This document shows, in pieces, positions 29,795-41,734 of a stretch of DNA of 64,000 nt. The notes beneath the pieces were generated by a model. That model saw nothing but the letters and a program-made list of their open reading frames with translations. It was not told the DNA's origin and did not search any database. Source of the stretch: Allolobophora icterica. Lineage: Eukaryota; Annelida; Clitellata; Crassiclitellata; Lumbricidae. Position 1 is the stretch's first letter, and each line of letters begins with the position of its first letter. The stretch is from positions 20,643,066 to 20,707,065 of the forward strand of contig OY744604.1 of the NCBI GenBank assembly GCA_963556255.1, read 5' to 3'. A program made the translations under genes and the position numbers.

Positions 29795-31195
29795 AAGTCA
29801 TTAATCACAAAAATCGAAATTATTAGTTACGCTAAACAACATGTAAATGAAACTCTCAACTTTGAAATGAATGATACGTTGCCTTTTCCAAACCAAGGAT
29901 AAAAAGTAAAGCAATTAGATCGTTTCTCGTTAAGATTGATTCTGGAATCGATGCATGGCGGTCAGTTGCAGGCAAACTGTTCGAGAATGATTATCGGATG
30001 AAGCACTAAGACGATGTGGAAAAGATGGAAGGTAGATGGTGATACAGCAGACGCACCAGGCGTCGAACCAGAAAAGCGAGCAGTGAAGAACGTTACTATA
30101 ATGTGTAGCGTTGACGGCAGGGAGTAACGTGAAGTCGTGGTCGAAACTTCATGAGCGAACGGTGAGGCGCACATGTCGTATTTGAAGTGAGGCTAAATGG
30201 CGTAGACTCGCGGAATCGGTGTCGAAAGGATCCGGTAAGTAGCAGCAAGTCGTGGCATGCGTTGTCCCGACGGCATTCTTGTCCACGGTGACGATGTGGG
30301 ATGCTTGGCTAGGTTGTGCGTGGTTGTCGGCATCGTCGATAGCGGCGACACTGGCAGATGATGGCGAAATTGCGTCAGCCGACAGTTCAGGAACTGACCG
30401 TTGATGAAGGAGTAGAAGATGCACCACTTGTCGAAAACATAGGTACGAAAAGGATTCGAAACCGCGGATTCTCCACCAGATGTAGCGGCGGGTCCGGATG
30501 CTGAATCACCGCTAGATGTAGATCGATCAATCGAACGATCGATTTATCGATCGAGAGAGTACACGTTGAGTTGACGATGTTTATTGATACGAATGTGATA
30601 CCCGCTAGGATCTCGTGTCCCGTTTGACAAACGGGACAGAGGTCGGGCCTAAGCCGTGTGACCAACGCGCTGGATCCCGACCTCTCTCTCTCTGCGCCCT
30701 CTACCTTAGCAGTTGAAATAACACCGTTGTTAACGGCTATCATTTACATAGCCCTATCTAAAAGCTTTCTACACTGCAGACCTTTACATCGCGTCAGTCA
30801 GTCTGTCTGCACGTGCATCTGTCAACTCTCCACGCTCAGACTGTAGGATTACATTCCTCTCAAAACTGGCCACCCAGTGGCGAGGTGATTATAATGACCA
30901 GTCAAGGCGGATGCATCTTACAGGCCTACCCCCTAAAGATCTTTACATAAAAAACGCATTGAAATAATTGACTTCAGATTTGTAAAAGATATACACAACA
31001 CAATAGCCTAATACGTATAAACGTTGAAGCACGTTATCAATGTCATGGGCAATGCATCGATGGAAAACCATTCAAGGCTGACCAAATACACTTGCTATGC
31101 AGGTCAATCTACTGTTTCACATAAAACATCAGCATATATAGTTGCTTTCTTGTAACGCGTTAGGATTACTGCATTGCCACCCAAGTAGACTTGCG
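29677..31195. other. 1.5 kb without a recognised gene; ATT microsatellite and palindromes
   Basis: An (ATT)n run lies at 29,765-29,793. Short palindromes occur at 30,521-30,556 (ATCGATC and TCGATCGA units) and 30,617-30,638 (GTCCCGTTTGACAAACGGGAC). Minus frames 30,149-30,427 and 30,387-30,743 show no domain and look like chance open frames in GC-richer DNA. Confidence 0.4.
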
Positions 31196-31197
31196 TC

Positions 31198-32720
31198 AGA
31201 ATAGTAATTGTAATCGTAATCTAAAAACTTCTAAAGCGCCACTCGAAGTCCAAGTGCAGGACACCAGCCTATTCACGAGCGCTGCGACAAAAAAGAGAAG
31301 GGTTTTCAAAGAGTAGTCCAGAGGAAGTCCATGTCCGGTTCCATGGGGCAGGTCAATCGAGGAGGCTGAGCAGCTGTTAAGACGGGTGTCGTATAGGGCG
31401 AGAAGAATTGGAAAGCGAAGGATCGGATGAGTCTGGGTGGGAGTTCTTGAAAAGGTGAGACTTTAGGTTTGAGTGGAAAGCCCGAGGTGTGATAGATAGA
31501 GGAGCATGAAGATGGTGATGGAGGACGGGTTGCAATGATGATGGAAGAACCGAGAATTTGCGGCACTCAGGAGGGAGAACTTAAGATTAGTGGTGACTGG
31601 GGGTCGAGAAAGACTGAGATAGGACGATGATCGGGTGGAGCAGGTTGCCTGGTTGGTGAAGAGATCGCGGAGATACTTGGGCTGGGAATATTGTTGGGAG
31701 TTGTAGGTTAGTGATAGGACTCTGAAGTGGATTCGCTCTGGGCTTTTAGCCAATGGAGTGATTTGAGGATGGGAGTGATATGATGATGTCTGGGCATTCT
31801 AGTGACAGCTCTGGCTAGTGAGTTTTGGAAAAATTATAGACGCTTGATTTGGGTGAATTTGAGGTTGAGGAAGAGGGAATTGCAGTAATCAAGCTTTCAA
31901 TGAACAATGAAGGTAGCGATGGCGGAGGCAGTTTTAAGGTCGAGCATGGGCCGGATGCGGCGGAGGTCATGAAGGTATATGAAACATGAGCGCGAGACCC
32001 TGGAGATGTGGTTAGAGAGGGAGAGTTGTGGATCAAAAGTAACACCAAGATTGCGGACGGGGAGTCAGAGGTAATGGTTAGAGAAGAAGGGTTTGTCGAT
32101 AGGTGTATGGAAGGATCAGGGATTTTCTTAATTTGGTCAAGACGGCCTAGGATGATGAATTCGGTTTTGGCAGAGGTTAAGGCAGAGGAAATTGAATGAC
32201 ATTCATTGAGAGAATTGGTTGACCACGTTGTGTAATTGTGTGATGGAGGTGGAAAGAAGCTTGCGGAGAAGGATATATAAAGAGTTAGGTGTCATCTGCT
32301 TAAAGATGGTGGTCAACAGAGGAGGTTTTTATGAGATAACTTAAAGGTATGGTATACAAGATGAAAAGAAGTGGACCCTGAACGGAGCCTTGTGGGACGC
32401 CACAGTAGAGAGGGAGGGTTGCATTAGCTGGAGGCTTTAACAGAGAAGGATCGGGAAGACAAGTAGGATTGGAACCAAAGTAGAGCAGTGCCAGAGACGC
32501 CAAACCAAAAAGATAGTCGTTTAAGAAGGAGATTGTGATAGATGGTGTCAAATGCGGCGGAAATATCGAGAAGACAGAGGCAAGAGACTTGCTAATGGCT
32601 GACGTCAGAGACCAGCTTGTTGTATAGAGTTTCTATGGAGTGGTGTTTAGTGAATCCAGATTTGTTGGAGGTTAAGAAGTGAATTAGAAGATAGTTAGGC
32701 CTAGTCGTTTGGCCGAGCGA
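31198..32720 (-). mobile_element. LINE B copy (RT to 3' end)
   Basis: The minus-strand 3' end lies at 31,198-31,300 (ATTACGATTACAATT tail, GGTGTCCTGCACTTGGAC, AGCGCTCGTGAATAGGC). RT sequence extends to about 32,720, where the copy is 5'-truncated next to a TAGGCCTA palindrome (32,696-32,703). It is the longest LINE B copy in the window and defines the family. Confidence 0.85.
31306..32720 (-). pseudogene. LINE B reverse transcriptase and C-terminus, broken
   Basis: In minus-strand order: NKSGFTKHHSIETLYNKL, a stop, [16 protein letters not shown] (motif A, about 32,535-32,590), the fingers/palm piece [13 protein letters not shown], then GVPQGSVQGPLLFILYTIPL (about 32,345-32,405). Next come the thumb signature KLDYCNSLFLNLKFTQIKR (about 31,830-31,890), PRHHHITPILKSLHWL, RPISVFLDPQS, and a C-terminal LKPKVSPF piece. 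Frames change several times and at least three stops interrupt it. Confidence 0.85.
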
Positions 32721-33400
32721 GGCTAATTCGTTATGTTAACTTAAGATAGACAATAAAGATTAGAGATGGGACAGCAGTCCATCTTCAGCAGTACCTCACT
32801 AGTAGTGGCTGATCTAAAGAAATTGAAATAATGTTCCACATAAGATTCTTTAAGAGGAATAATCGTCCTCTGAATTAGAGGTGACGAACGTTTTTATGGG
32901 TGCTTAAAAATAGCGGATAAACATGCAGAAGTGACTACCCTCGCGTGCCCCCCGGAATTTTGCACAGTATATAATCATTTTTCTCATTATAGACCTACGG
33001 TTTCCTTGACATATCGTTGACACTGTAATAAAAGACATTATTCCAAAGATGCTTTCAAAAGAGTGTTAAAAAGAAATTTCTTTTGAAAAGAAGAGAAATT
33101 TGTAAAGGCTAGTGTATTTAAAATATTTATGGTTGAACTATCGGTATTCTTAAACTTCGCAAGTAACTTCACATAAGATCACGACATTCACTATGGATGT
33201 CACGTGGGGCGCCGTTGTTGGCTGTCGGTCTTCGGACCTAGTTATTATTTCGTGATAGAATTCTATCTAGAAGCGAAATAATGCTTTGAACATACGTTGG
33301 ATTGTTTATTTTCGACTTTGAGCGATGGATAATCGATATATTTTTTAAAATAAACAGTCTACTCTTTGCCGGATCTTTGAACAATATTGGACCCACGCTG
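32721..33400. other. no gene; 39-bp palindrome at 33,244-33,282
   Basis: ATTATTTCG and CGAAATAAT enclose the perfect palindrome GATAGAATTCTATC. The 17-mer GTGATAGAATTCTATCT (33,252-33,268) recurs at 34,322-34,338 on either side of the LINE A fragment. Confidence 0.5.
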
Positions 33401-33793
33401 ATGTCACGCGAGTGCCTTAATGGCCGCCGCGTATATATGCAGCGCATCCTTTACAGGGTCTCCTCAATGGCATGGCAATGTGTCTTAGGCCGGGCACCGG
33501 CTTACCTTTGTGAGTTCTTTACTCTTACCTCTGCTTGTCCGGGGCGCAGATCCCTGCGCTCAGCATCCCGGGGAGACTTTGTTGTTTCTTACGCTCGTAC
33601 CGCCATAGCACAGCGTAGGGCATTCTCGGTGGTTGGTCCTTCCGTTTGGAACGATCTACCTCTTGAGATTCGTTCCCTTCCTAGGGATTTCTCTGGTTCG
33701 TTTTACAGTCTCCTTAAGACATTTCTTTTTGACCGGGCCTGGGTCGGGAGAGCCTCTGAATAGATTCCTTGAAGGGGCGCTATATAAATGTTT

Positions 33794-33827
<34 letters not shown>

Positions 33828-33830
33828 TTC
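33400..33830 (+). pseudogene. LINE A ORF2 C-terminus with GATA-type tail
   Basis: The open frame reads MQRILYRVSSMAWQCVLG, then APAYLCEFFTLTSACPGRRS, VVGPSVWNDLPLEI and SFYSLLKTFLFDRAWVGRAS, stop. The 3' block follows (GGGAGAGCCTCTGAATAG, GGGGCGCTATATAAATG) and a TAGA microsatellite (33,797-33,828). The same region of the minus-strand copy (234-400) has PQRICYRVALLVWRCLLGCA and RPVSDSVGRCALRSASGE. It is 5'-truncated near 33,400. Confidence 0.85.
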
Positions 33831-34540
33831 GTCGATTGAGTCGACTAATATCCGATAATCCGATTGAACTCTCACAAAATAGTTCACAAAATGTTGGATC
33901 CTAATCCGCTAACTCTGAAAGATAATTTTGAAAGTCTGCACTCTGCCTTTCAATGCAATATTATGAAAAGTCAACACTACGCTGCTCGTTTCTCAACAGA
34001 CCACGCCGATGCCTCGTGCGTGCGGAAATGACAGCTACTTATATTCGACGCTTAGGTTGATTATTGTACTATAAAACTTCGTCTGGAATAATGAAATTGG
34101 ACGAACATTCTTCTTCAAACCCATTCTTCTTCATCGGCCCATGCTGACGAAATCGTGGCCTACTTGGACAGCTTAAGAGTCGCAGCAATTGACTGCCACC
34201 CCTTTGCAATCTTTGTGGAACTTTATAACGAACTTTCTATCAATCTGGCTGCCAGTCTTATCGGATATTTATAGAAAATACTCCGATTATGTCATCGTTC
34301 GTTGTTGTAAACGAACTGTATGTGATAGAATTCTATCTATTTATTATTTTTCTATTTAGTCAATTTTAATTAATCATTAGGCCCTATATCGATAATGATA
34401 ACAAAGTTATCTGCTTTTTGGCATTTTATAACTATTATTATGATTTATTATTACTACCTTGTTTTATAATTCTTTGTAATGGACAATTAGGTTTTCCTAA
34501 TTTCCATAACTGTGACTTACATGTAAACCAAAGTGCAGTT
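33831..34540. other. no recognised gene
   Basis: AT-rich sequence. GTCGACTAATATCCGATAATCCGA and a second copy of the 17-mer palindrome (34,322-34,338) are the only structures seen. Confidence 0.4.
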
Positions 34541-34592
34541 AGCAATTGGTACAATTAAAAGATATACATACTTACTTACTTACTTACTTAAA
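34541..34592 (+). mobile_element. LINE/SINE 3' tail with CTTA repeat
   Basis: TTAGCAATTGGTACAATTAAAAG followed by (CTTA)5. The same GCAATTGGTACAATAAAG block precedes the long (CTTA)n at 35,981, so this is the 3' end of a shared element family. Confidence 0.65.
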
Positions 34593-34916
34593 GAGTAAAT
34601 TTTATTATTTCTAATGTCGTGCATTTATTTTAAAACGATATTTGAAGAAATATGAAAGAAAAGAAAACGGGGCTACTCCATTCACGTACATGTACAGTAT
34701 GAGTCGAAATATCGTTCCATGCTAAAAAGAGATGGAAACTGGTCTGGATTTTTTTTAGACGGATAAACACAATGAATCAAATAATAGGCCTATGTAATGT
34801 GATATCTGTATCCACGTAAATATTTTAGTTATTTTAATAAAAGAAAAATTTAGTTGTTTTCATTTAATGTGACGTAAGCATTTTTCTTAAGGAAGGTCTC
34901 ACCGAGACCTCTTCCC

Positions 34917-35366
34917 TAGGGACAGTAGAAAATCACGGTAAAAAAATGCCAAAAACACGGCATACTTTAAAAAAAAATCGCGAAAAACACGGCAAAAATA
35001 CGGCATCAAAATTTCACAGTTTTCTTGTAACACTTTATATGTTTATCTTTCATATTCATTGTTCATTGACAAATTGACAATTGTCAACCATTTTGTCAGT
35101 CATTGGTTCCTTGCTGTAACAGTTTAGCTGCGAGCATTGAATACCATCATAACATGAAGGGCTAAATTGTCATCTGTCAAATTTTGACGCAGGTGCATTC
35201 ACCAGTGTGTATTGACTAACGCTCCGTTCTGCAACAACAGAATTGCAACAAACACGGCAGTTTTTACGAAAACACGGCAAATGTCAAAAATCACGGAAAA
35301 CACGGCAAATGACGAAAAACACGGCTTCCGTGTTTGCCGTGTTTTCGTGATTTTCTACTGTCCCTA
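34917..35366. mobile_element. hAT-type MITE, 450 bp, 8-bp target duplication
   Basis: CTCTTCCC flanks both sides (34,909-34,916 and 35,367-35,374). Terminal inverted repeats are TAGGGACAGTAGAAAATCAC plus G. The subterminal regions carry many AAAACACGGCAAA-type units in both orientations (34,935-35,005 and 35,270-35,350). The plus frame 35,212-35,409 is built from these repeats. There is no transposase. Confidence 0.88.
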
Positions 35367-35689
35367 CTCTTCCCTAACCGCACCCCCGTTTTTTGTCGGA
35401 CTTCCTTGACTGTTCAGTACCAGAACCATTTTTATAGAAAAAAAGCACTGGACTCATAAATATTAACTATAGCTAATTATCTAAGTGCTGAAACGTAGGC
35501 CTGCTCCTAATACAATTCAAAATTATTATCACACATTTGACGTCAGCAGATTCGGAAATGGCAGCATGTGAGTCTAGTACTCTCAGCAGTGCGGAGAAAC
35601 GGATATCGTCATATTATTATCATTCAGGTCTCTATATTGAGAATATTTCTACATTTTCAATAATTTAAATTTAGAACTAAATTAACTAA

Positions 35690-35949
35690 CGTTGCCTGTG
35701 TGTTCTGAACATACGCAAAATTTGTCTAGTCCACACCAGTCTACGCTAGTGACTTCTTTAGGTCCATTATCATAATGCACACATTGATGGCGGTTGTGTG
35801 GTGGCCAAGGAATGGAATCAGGATAGGACAGCTTGAAGAGTTCGGTTTTCAGTTGTGAGTGGAAAGCAGCGGAGGACAGTGGAAGCGGAGGAGAGGTGCT
35901 GTCAACAGGCGATATGGGAGGATGAGCAAACTGGTGGAGATCTTTTGTG

Positions 35950-35969
<20 letters not shown>
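35690..35969 (-). pseudogene. LINE ORF2 C-terminal fragment (LINE B-like)
   Basis: The minus-strand frame has LSSAAFHSQLKTELFKLSYP, then a PWPPHNRHQCVHYDNGPKEV end. The HSxLKxxLFKxSxP pattern matches LINE B (HSKLKSHLFKYSYPDS at 25.5 kb). It is short, truncated and joined to a plus-strand tail, so two elements meet here. Confidence 0.6.
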
Positions 35970-36117
<148 letters not shown>

Positions 36118-36278
36118 CTCATAAATTATATGTGTTATTTTTAATTCTGTTAAATAGCTTAATGTTTAATTTAATTGATTTTAAACTGCAGACAAGTTAT
36201 TGATATATTATATATATATTTTGATACTGTGGTACGTCTGTGCAATCAAGCTTCATGAATATCCAACTGATACTCACT

Positions 36279-36362
36279 GATTCGATTCGAGATTCGATTC
36301 GAATTCGAACCTTTACCCCGATTCGATTCGAGATTCGATTCGACTGAAAATTTGCGATTCGC
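36279..36362. repeat. GATTCGATTCGA repeat cluster
   Basis: Two blocks of ATTCGATTCGAGATTCGATT, about 40 bp apart, contain internal palindromes (TTCGAATTCGAA). It may be the end of a decayed DNA transposon. No partner end was found. Confidence 0.6.
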
Positions 36363-36637
36363 AGGTCCCTACTGCCTACTACAGTGTTATCCAGCCGACA
36401 GTTATTTTGCAAGAATATTTCAAGACCTGATAATCCCATTTTCACTGCACTACACAACAATAATTGTAGCACTGAAATTTTGTGCCATATGTATTACAGC
36501 ATGTGCCATAAAATTTTTACAGTGCACTGGGAGCCCTGAAGAAATTAATTCAACATTTCAGTTGAACTAAAAATAATGTATTGTCTTCCAAAGTCAGTTT
36601 TCTTGCTCCAAAAAATGCGCTAACACTCACCTACGGC

Positions 36638-37562
36638 CATAGTTCGAGAATTCGTGACTTTCGGTTTTAAAATTCGTAAAAATTCGCGAATTTTTGGTCT
36701 ATTTTAAAATTCGTAAAAATTCGTAAAAATTCGTTGCGCCATTGTTGGGCTTTTTTTACATTGACAGTGGCGTTTTGCAAAAACAGCGTAAGCAACAACA
36801 ACAAATGTGATGACGCCATAATTTATTGTGTTCAGCTTCTGCTTATAATTTAATGTAAAATTCAATATAAAAGTTTATTACGTAACGAGTTAATTTAGTT
36901 AAAATCTAATTTCTTAAAGATGAAAGAACATGGACCGGAGTGGAAGTATGTAGTAATTTTGGAGGAGAAGGAAAGGGTAATCCAAAAATACAGGGTTGTT
37001 TTTGTGAAAAGGAATTTGTTGGTTGTTCTGCCCGAATTCGGGAGCATTTGCATGGCGAAAATACAGAAACCAGTCGAGTGGGCTGTTCTTGACTCAGGAA
37101 TCAGAGGACGGTGAAGAAGAAGACTCAGCTCAGTGAACGTTGCCAACCCTTAACCATGTTTGGTTGCAAACTGTGTCAGTGACTGACTTATCACACTGGA
37201 GCTGGCACTGGTGGTTTTCGTTCTGCTGAATGACACTCACAGTCAGACACCCCAACTATGATAGAAATCGAAGCTAAAGACTCCAAATAGAACAGTAACT
37301 GAATATCAGTAGTAGGCCGTATTGTGTTGCTAGTCAGCTATCTTTTACGGCTGATTGATTGATTGCCTATGACATTGACATGTAGTTGCTTAACAAGTTG
37401 AAAAGTAAAGAAATAATAAAATTCGTTGCCATGACAAAGAATTCTATTACTTTATTATTTCACGAATTTTAACGAATTTTAAAACTGCAGTTTTAAAATT
37501 CGTTAAAATTCGTGAATTTTTAAAATTCTTAAAATTCGTAAAATGCGAATTCTCGAACTATG
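36638..37562. mobile_element. hAT-type element, 925 bp, 8-bp target duplication
   Basis: CCTACGGC is repeated at 36,630-36,637 and 37,563-37,570. Terminal inverted repeats begin CATAGTTCGAGAATTCG. Both ends then carry stacked AAAATTCGTAAAAATTCG units. The interior (36,750-37,430) has one 64-codon plus frame (36,920-37,114) without a domain. No transposase, hence nonautonomous. Confidence 0.88.
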
Positions 37563-37599
37563 CCTACGGCAATGTAGACATCCACAATTTTGCCGCGGA

Positions 37600-37790
37600 G
37601 GACCCCCGGACCCCCACTTCAAGGGGAGGGAGAGGAGGGGAGGGGAATGTACAGGAGGAGGTAAAGGGAGAGGGAGTGGATTGGGTGTGGAATGGGAGGG
37701 GAGGGGAGGGGTGTGGGGAGTGCAGTGGAGGAAGGGGAGGGGAGATAGGGGAGGATTTACAGTAAGGGGGATTGCTTCCAGCTTACGGGT
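37600..37790 (+). other. purine-rich GGGGA tract with G-quadruplex potential
   Basis: Plus-strand runs of GGGG spaced by one to four bases are dense here, for example GGGAGGGGAGGGGAGGGG near 37,697. They meet the usual four-run rule for G-quadruplexes. Open frames on both strands (37,503-37,811) reflect the low complexity. Confidence 0.6.
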
Positions 37791-37859
37791 GGAATAGTAG
37801 GCCCTGGTCACTATGAAAGTCAGTATACAGCATGCCGAACCTGTATGCTTTTTATTTGT

Positions 37860-39220
37860 ACCAGATTAGCCACTGGTACTACACTGGGTTGGGAAAACCC
37901 TGCCTAAGATATTTGGAGCAGGAAATGTCGACCGCCTGACAGTGCTGGTTTCAGGTGGCGGTGTGGATGAGCTCCTCTTTGTGCACAAATTAGCCTTTGG
38001 GACAGGATACAATGAATTCATGGTCGTTCATATTCTTCTGAAGTTGTGAAAACTCACAGTTGACAAGGTTCAAGCTTTGATGCACTGTCGGTCAACACTG
38101 GGCATTTCAACGGAGTGTGTGTTCTGCTGGAAGACAAATAGGCTGAGAGCTCCTGTGGTTGGCCTGCCGTCATCATGTAATCGAATTGATTTTAGCCAAA
38201 GTATTCACCTTGTGATCCAGTCCATCTGTTCACCACAAATCCCAATCTTCAAGAGATTTAAAGCTGCTGGGAAGGTGTGACACGTGTCAACTTCCGAGGA
38301 CTGGAAGTCATATCCGGCACTGAAGATCCCCATCAACAGCGTCAGTTTTCTCAAGGAGTTTCCTGAAAGAAAGTCAGATTCAGAGACCAGAGACAACTTC
38401 CAAGAGCTCATTGAGCTGACAGTGGTTGTCCTTGGAAGTCAGCGTAATTCATTGGAGAGCCCCTGGGTCAATTCACCATGCATATTGGATGGCCAAGTTA
38501 CTGCATGCAATCAAAATCTATCTCTCTTGCGATCAATCTGATGTATTCAAGAAGAAACTCAGATTCATTGATTTTTTAAGTTTGGTGCCCTGTTTACGCA
38601 AAGGTATGGACAAAAGCCCCTTGCTGCTGAAGCTCCAGAACAAGATCTGTCACTTTGGATTGGTCTAGGACAATATGAGTCTATTGACTGTGAGATCAGC
38701 ATTGCTGCCAGGAAGGTCCTAGAAAACCACTTGTGGTACTTTTCAGATGAGGCTGTAGGTCTGGCACTGTTCTCAGACCAACTTCCTATAACAGATAAAA
38801 TGAAGACTGTCCACAGAATGACTGCAAGACGAACTTCCTGTAACAGATAAAATGAAGATTGCCGACAGAATGACTGCAAAGTCTGGTGAATGGAGGTGAG
38901 AGCAGATGCTATGGCACTAAGGTAGGTTTGGGGTGATTTTACAACCCAGCGAGCATTAACACTACTGTCGTATACCTGAAGGTGAGTGATTCATTTGTTA
39001 CACTTCCACCAGAGAAATGGATCCAGAATGAGGATTGCAAGCAAGGTAGAGAGATAATTCAGCAGTTGAGAGTGTAGATTGCTGAATGACGCGGCTGAGC
39101 GGGTGTGAGTTGTTCACACCCGACTCATCACCAATGATGAAGAAGAAAATCAGTTTCTTTTCCAAGTGGTCGAGGCAAATAGGAAAGCTGGTTCTCACTC
39201 ACACAACAAAGAAGTCTGCT
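37860..39220 (+). pseudogene. decayed DNA-transposon protein, same family as 49.5 kb
   Basis: Fragments in different frames are KLTVDKVQALMHCRSTLGIS, then DNFQELIELTVVVLG, VHHAYWMAKLLHAIKIYL, AARKVLENHLWYFSDEAVGL and TLPPEKWIQNEDCKQ. The middle segment matches DDYLELLELAPIYMG and MHSARWMAKAIYSNKVF at 49.6-49.8 kb, inside an element with 8-bp duplications. The shared ARWMAK-type helix and LWYxS(D/E)EAVGL block recur among uncharacterised transposon proteins I know from invertebrates, but I cannot name the superfamily. No ends were found. Confidence 0.6.
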
Positions 39221-41734
39221 GTTGGCGCACTGCTTGTAAAGTCTTGCAGTTTCTAGAGTCAAAGACGGTAATGGGTGTTGATTCTGTTGAAATTATAAAA
39301 CAAGAACAATCGACATTCGATATTCATGGATTGGACGATGTTTTTTGACATTTTTTGACACTTCCAATTCGTTAAACCTACTGTAATATTACAGTTCCAT
39401 CTGGCTAACTCTTTCTTGTATCACATTATGTTGTCAAATTACAGTAATATTTGATCTATTTTGAAATGAAATGCATTTGTATGCTCGACACATTCATTTC
39501 TGCAATTAATGTCTATTTATCGGCTGAGTTGGAAAAGCAAGCGAAATGTCGGTATCATATTGCTTAGCTAACAACTCGGCGGCTGCATACAGTTCGTCGT
39601 CAGAGGCATCGAGCAGTGTTGCAGGCAACAGAGCGCTGAACGTTGCAGCCATCGAACTATGGCTGAGAAATCGCTGTTTAATTATTTTGTCCACATGCTC
39701 TATCCACCGTAACCAGAAACACTTTCACTCTGAAAGGTACAGGCGATTCGTCGTGACATATTTCATCAAATAGTCGTTTTGCCTTTTTTAAACGCCGGTC
39801 TTCGAAGTGATCTTTAATACTCCAAGCTTTTGCCATGCTAACAGCAGTATCTCGGATGGAATCGTACTCATTCCGCATGATCTGAAATTTCTCATGCGAT
39901 GCCTTGATCAGATCATTCGCTTTACTCAGGTCGCACTGCGGAGATTTTAATAGTTTTGAGATGCCATGGGTTGCTTCCAGAATTTTTCTCATCATTGCAA
40001 GAATGAAAACAAAATCGAAACATTCTACCCTCTTTTTGATGGCGAGTGCATTTGCTACTTCAGTCTTCTTGCTGGTGAAAATGATCGGTGTGATGACTTT
40101 CAGGACATCCACAAAGCGATAACGCAGGGCAACGAGGCAGTCACATCTTGACGACCATCTGGTTGGACACAATCTTTCAATGTAAGGTTTGATCCCGATT
40201 CGCACTGTAATGAAAGCATAGACCACCGGCATATACTGTGACCAAAGAAAACACTCTATCACGATCACGCCAAAGAAATTCCTGACTTCGATAACGTCTG
40301 AAACAGCGTCATTCAAAACCAGGTTTAAATTGTGAGCCGCGCAGTGTACATAAATAGCTTTCGGCTGCTTCGCAAGAATCCGTGCCTGAACTCCTGAATA
40401 AATGCCACTCATCGAAGTCTCTCCGTCGTAGCCTTGACCACGCCGTTTTGCAACGTCCAAGCCGTTGTCTTTAATGCAATTATTTATAACAGTGTCACTG
40501 AAACCGCTGGCAGTTTGGTCGTCAACTACCAAAAAACTAATAAATGACTCGCAAATTTTTAACCTCTCAGACCTGCTTGCACCGTCTGTTTCTAAACTTA
40601 CGTAACGAATGACTTGACTAAGTTGATCGGTTTTACTGATATCTTGGGTGGTGTCCACCATAACTGGGAAGAAGGGCGCAGCTTTGATATTGTTAAGTAG
40701 GCCTATGTCTTCCTTGATGCATCGTGCCACCATGCTAATCACTTCATTTTGTGTGGTGGGACTGAGATACTTCACAGTGCCTTAGCAGTTTTTCAAGAAC
40801 GGGATCATAACGTGCAAGCAAGTTGATAACATACAGGAAATTAACGCTGTTTTCACTGCTGCTAGTCCCGCCACCATGTTCCCTGTGGCCCCTGAATGCC
40901 AAGTAAGACTCAGCCAGCATTAGTGTGACGTTAATTATTCTGTCAAGAACTTGCCTCCAGTAACTTGCTTCCTTTCGTATACCATCTTCCATTTCCGCTG
41001 TTAGTGTTTTGTTCAAGCGCCACTGTTCCAGAATCATGCAACATTTTATGTGGTCAACAGATCTTTCAGGAATCTCCAGTACATAGGCCTATGTAAGGTG
41101 TCCCCAGTCACGAAATCCTCTAACCCATGACTCATCACGGTTTTTTGCGAACAGCCAACAGGCATGACAATAAACACAGTCGCACTAGGCGAATAAGATA
41201 GAGTAGTGCGTTTCAGTTTAACCCCAGCTTGAGTGACCAGTGTAAAATGACTGTGAGATGCATCGTCCTTTCTGAGCAGGGTCTCGTGGAAACGGGCCAA
41301 GAGGTTGACAAGGACCAAAAGAAATGATCAACCGTTTATCATCATCTGACAAATTCTCCCAGAAATTAGCTTTATCACTTGAATAATTTTTATCAGTTAG
41401 CGATTCAACAGGATTCTCAATTAGGGTTGCCAGGTGTCCGGTAATGAACCGGACAGTCCGGTATTTAGACAATCTGTCCCGTCAGAAATTTCAGCCGTTA
41501 CCGGACATGAAGGTGTCCGGTAATTTTCGGTAAATAATTATTGTTAACAATAAGTGTTGGAATACATCATTCTCGGAGGACCTAGACATCATAAATAGGC
41601 CTATCTGTCGTAAGTTCGTAACAATTACATTTACAAGTATTTATTATTTTTTTAAATTTAAGATGACGAAATTACGAACCGTAGCCTACTGTACAGTGCG
41701 CAAGCGTTCGTTTATTACGATTTACGAGTTAACT

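Noticed and set aside
30149..30743. Two long minus-strand frames
   Set aside because: No recognisable domain, no splice signals and no start context; they look like chance frames in GC-richer DNA.
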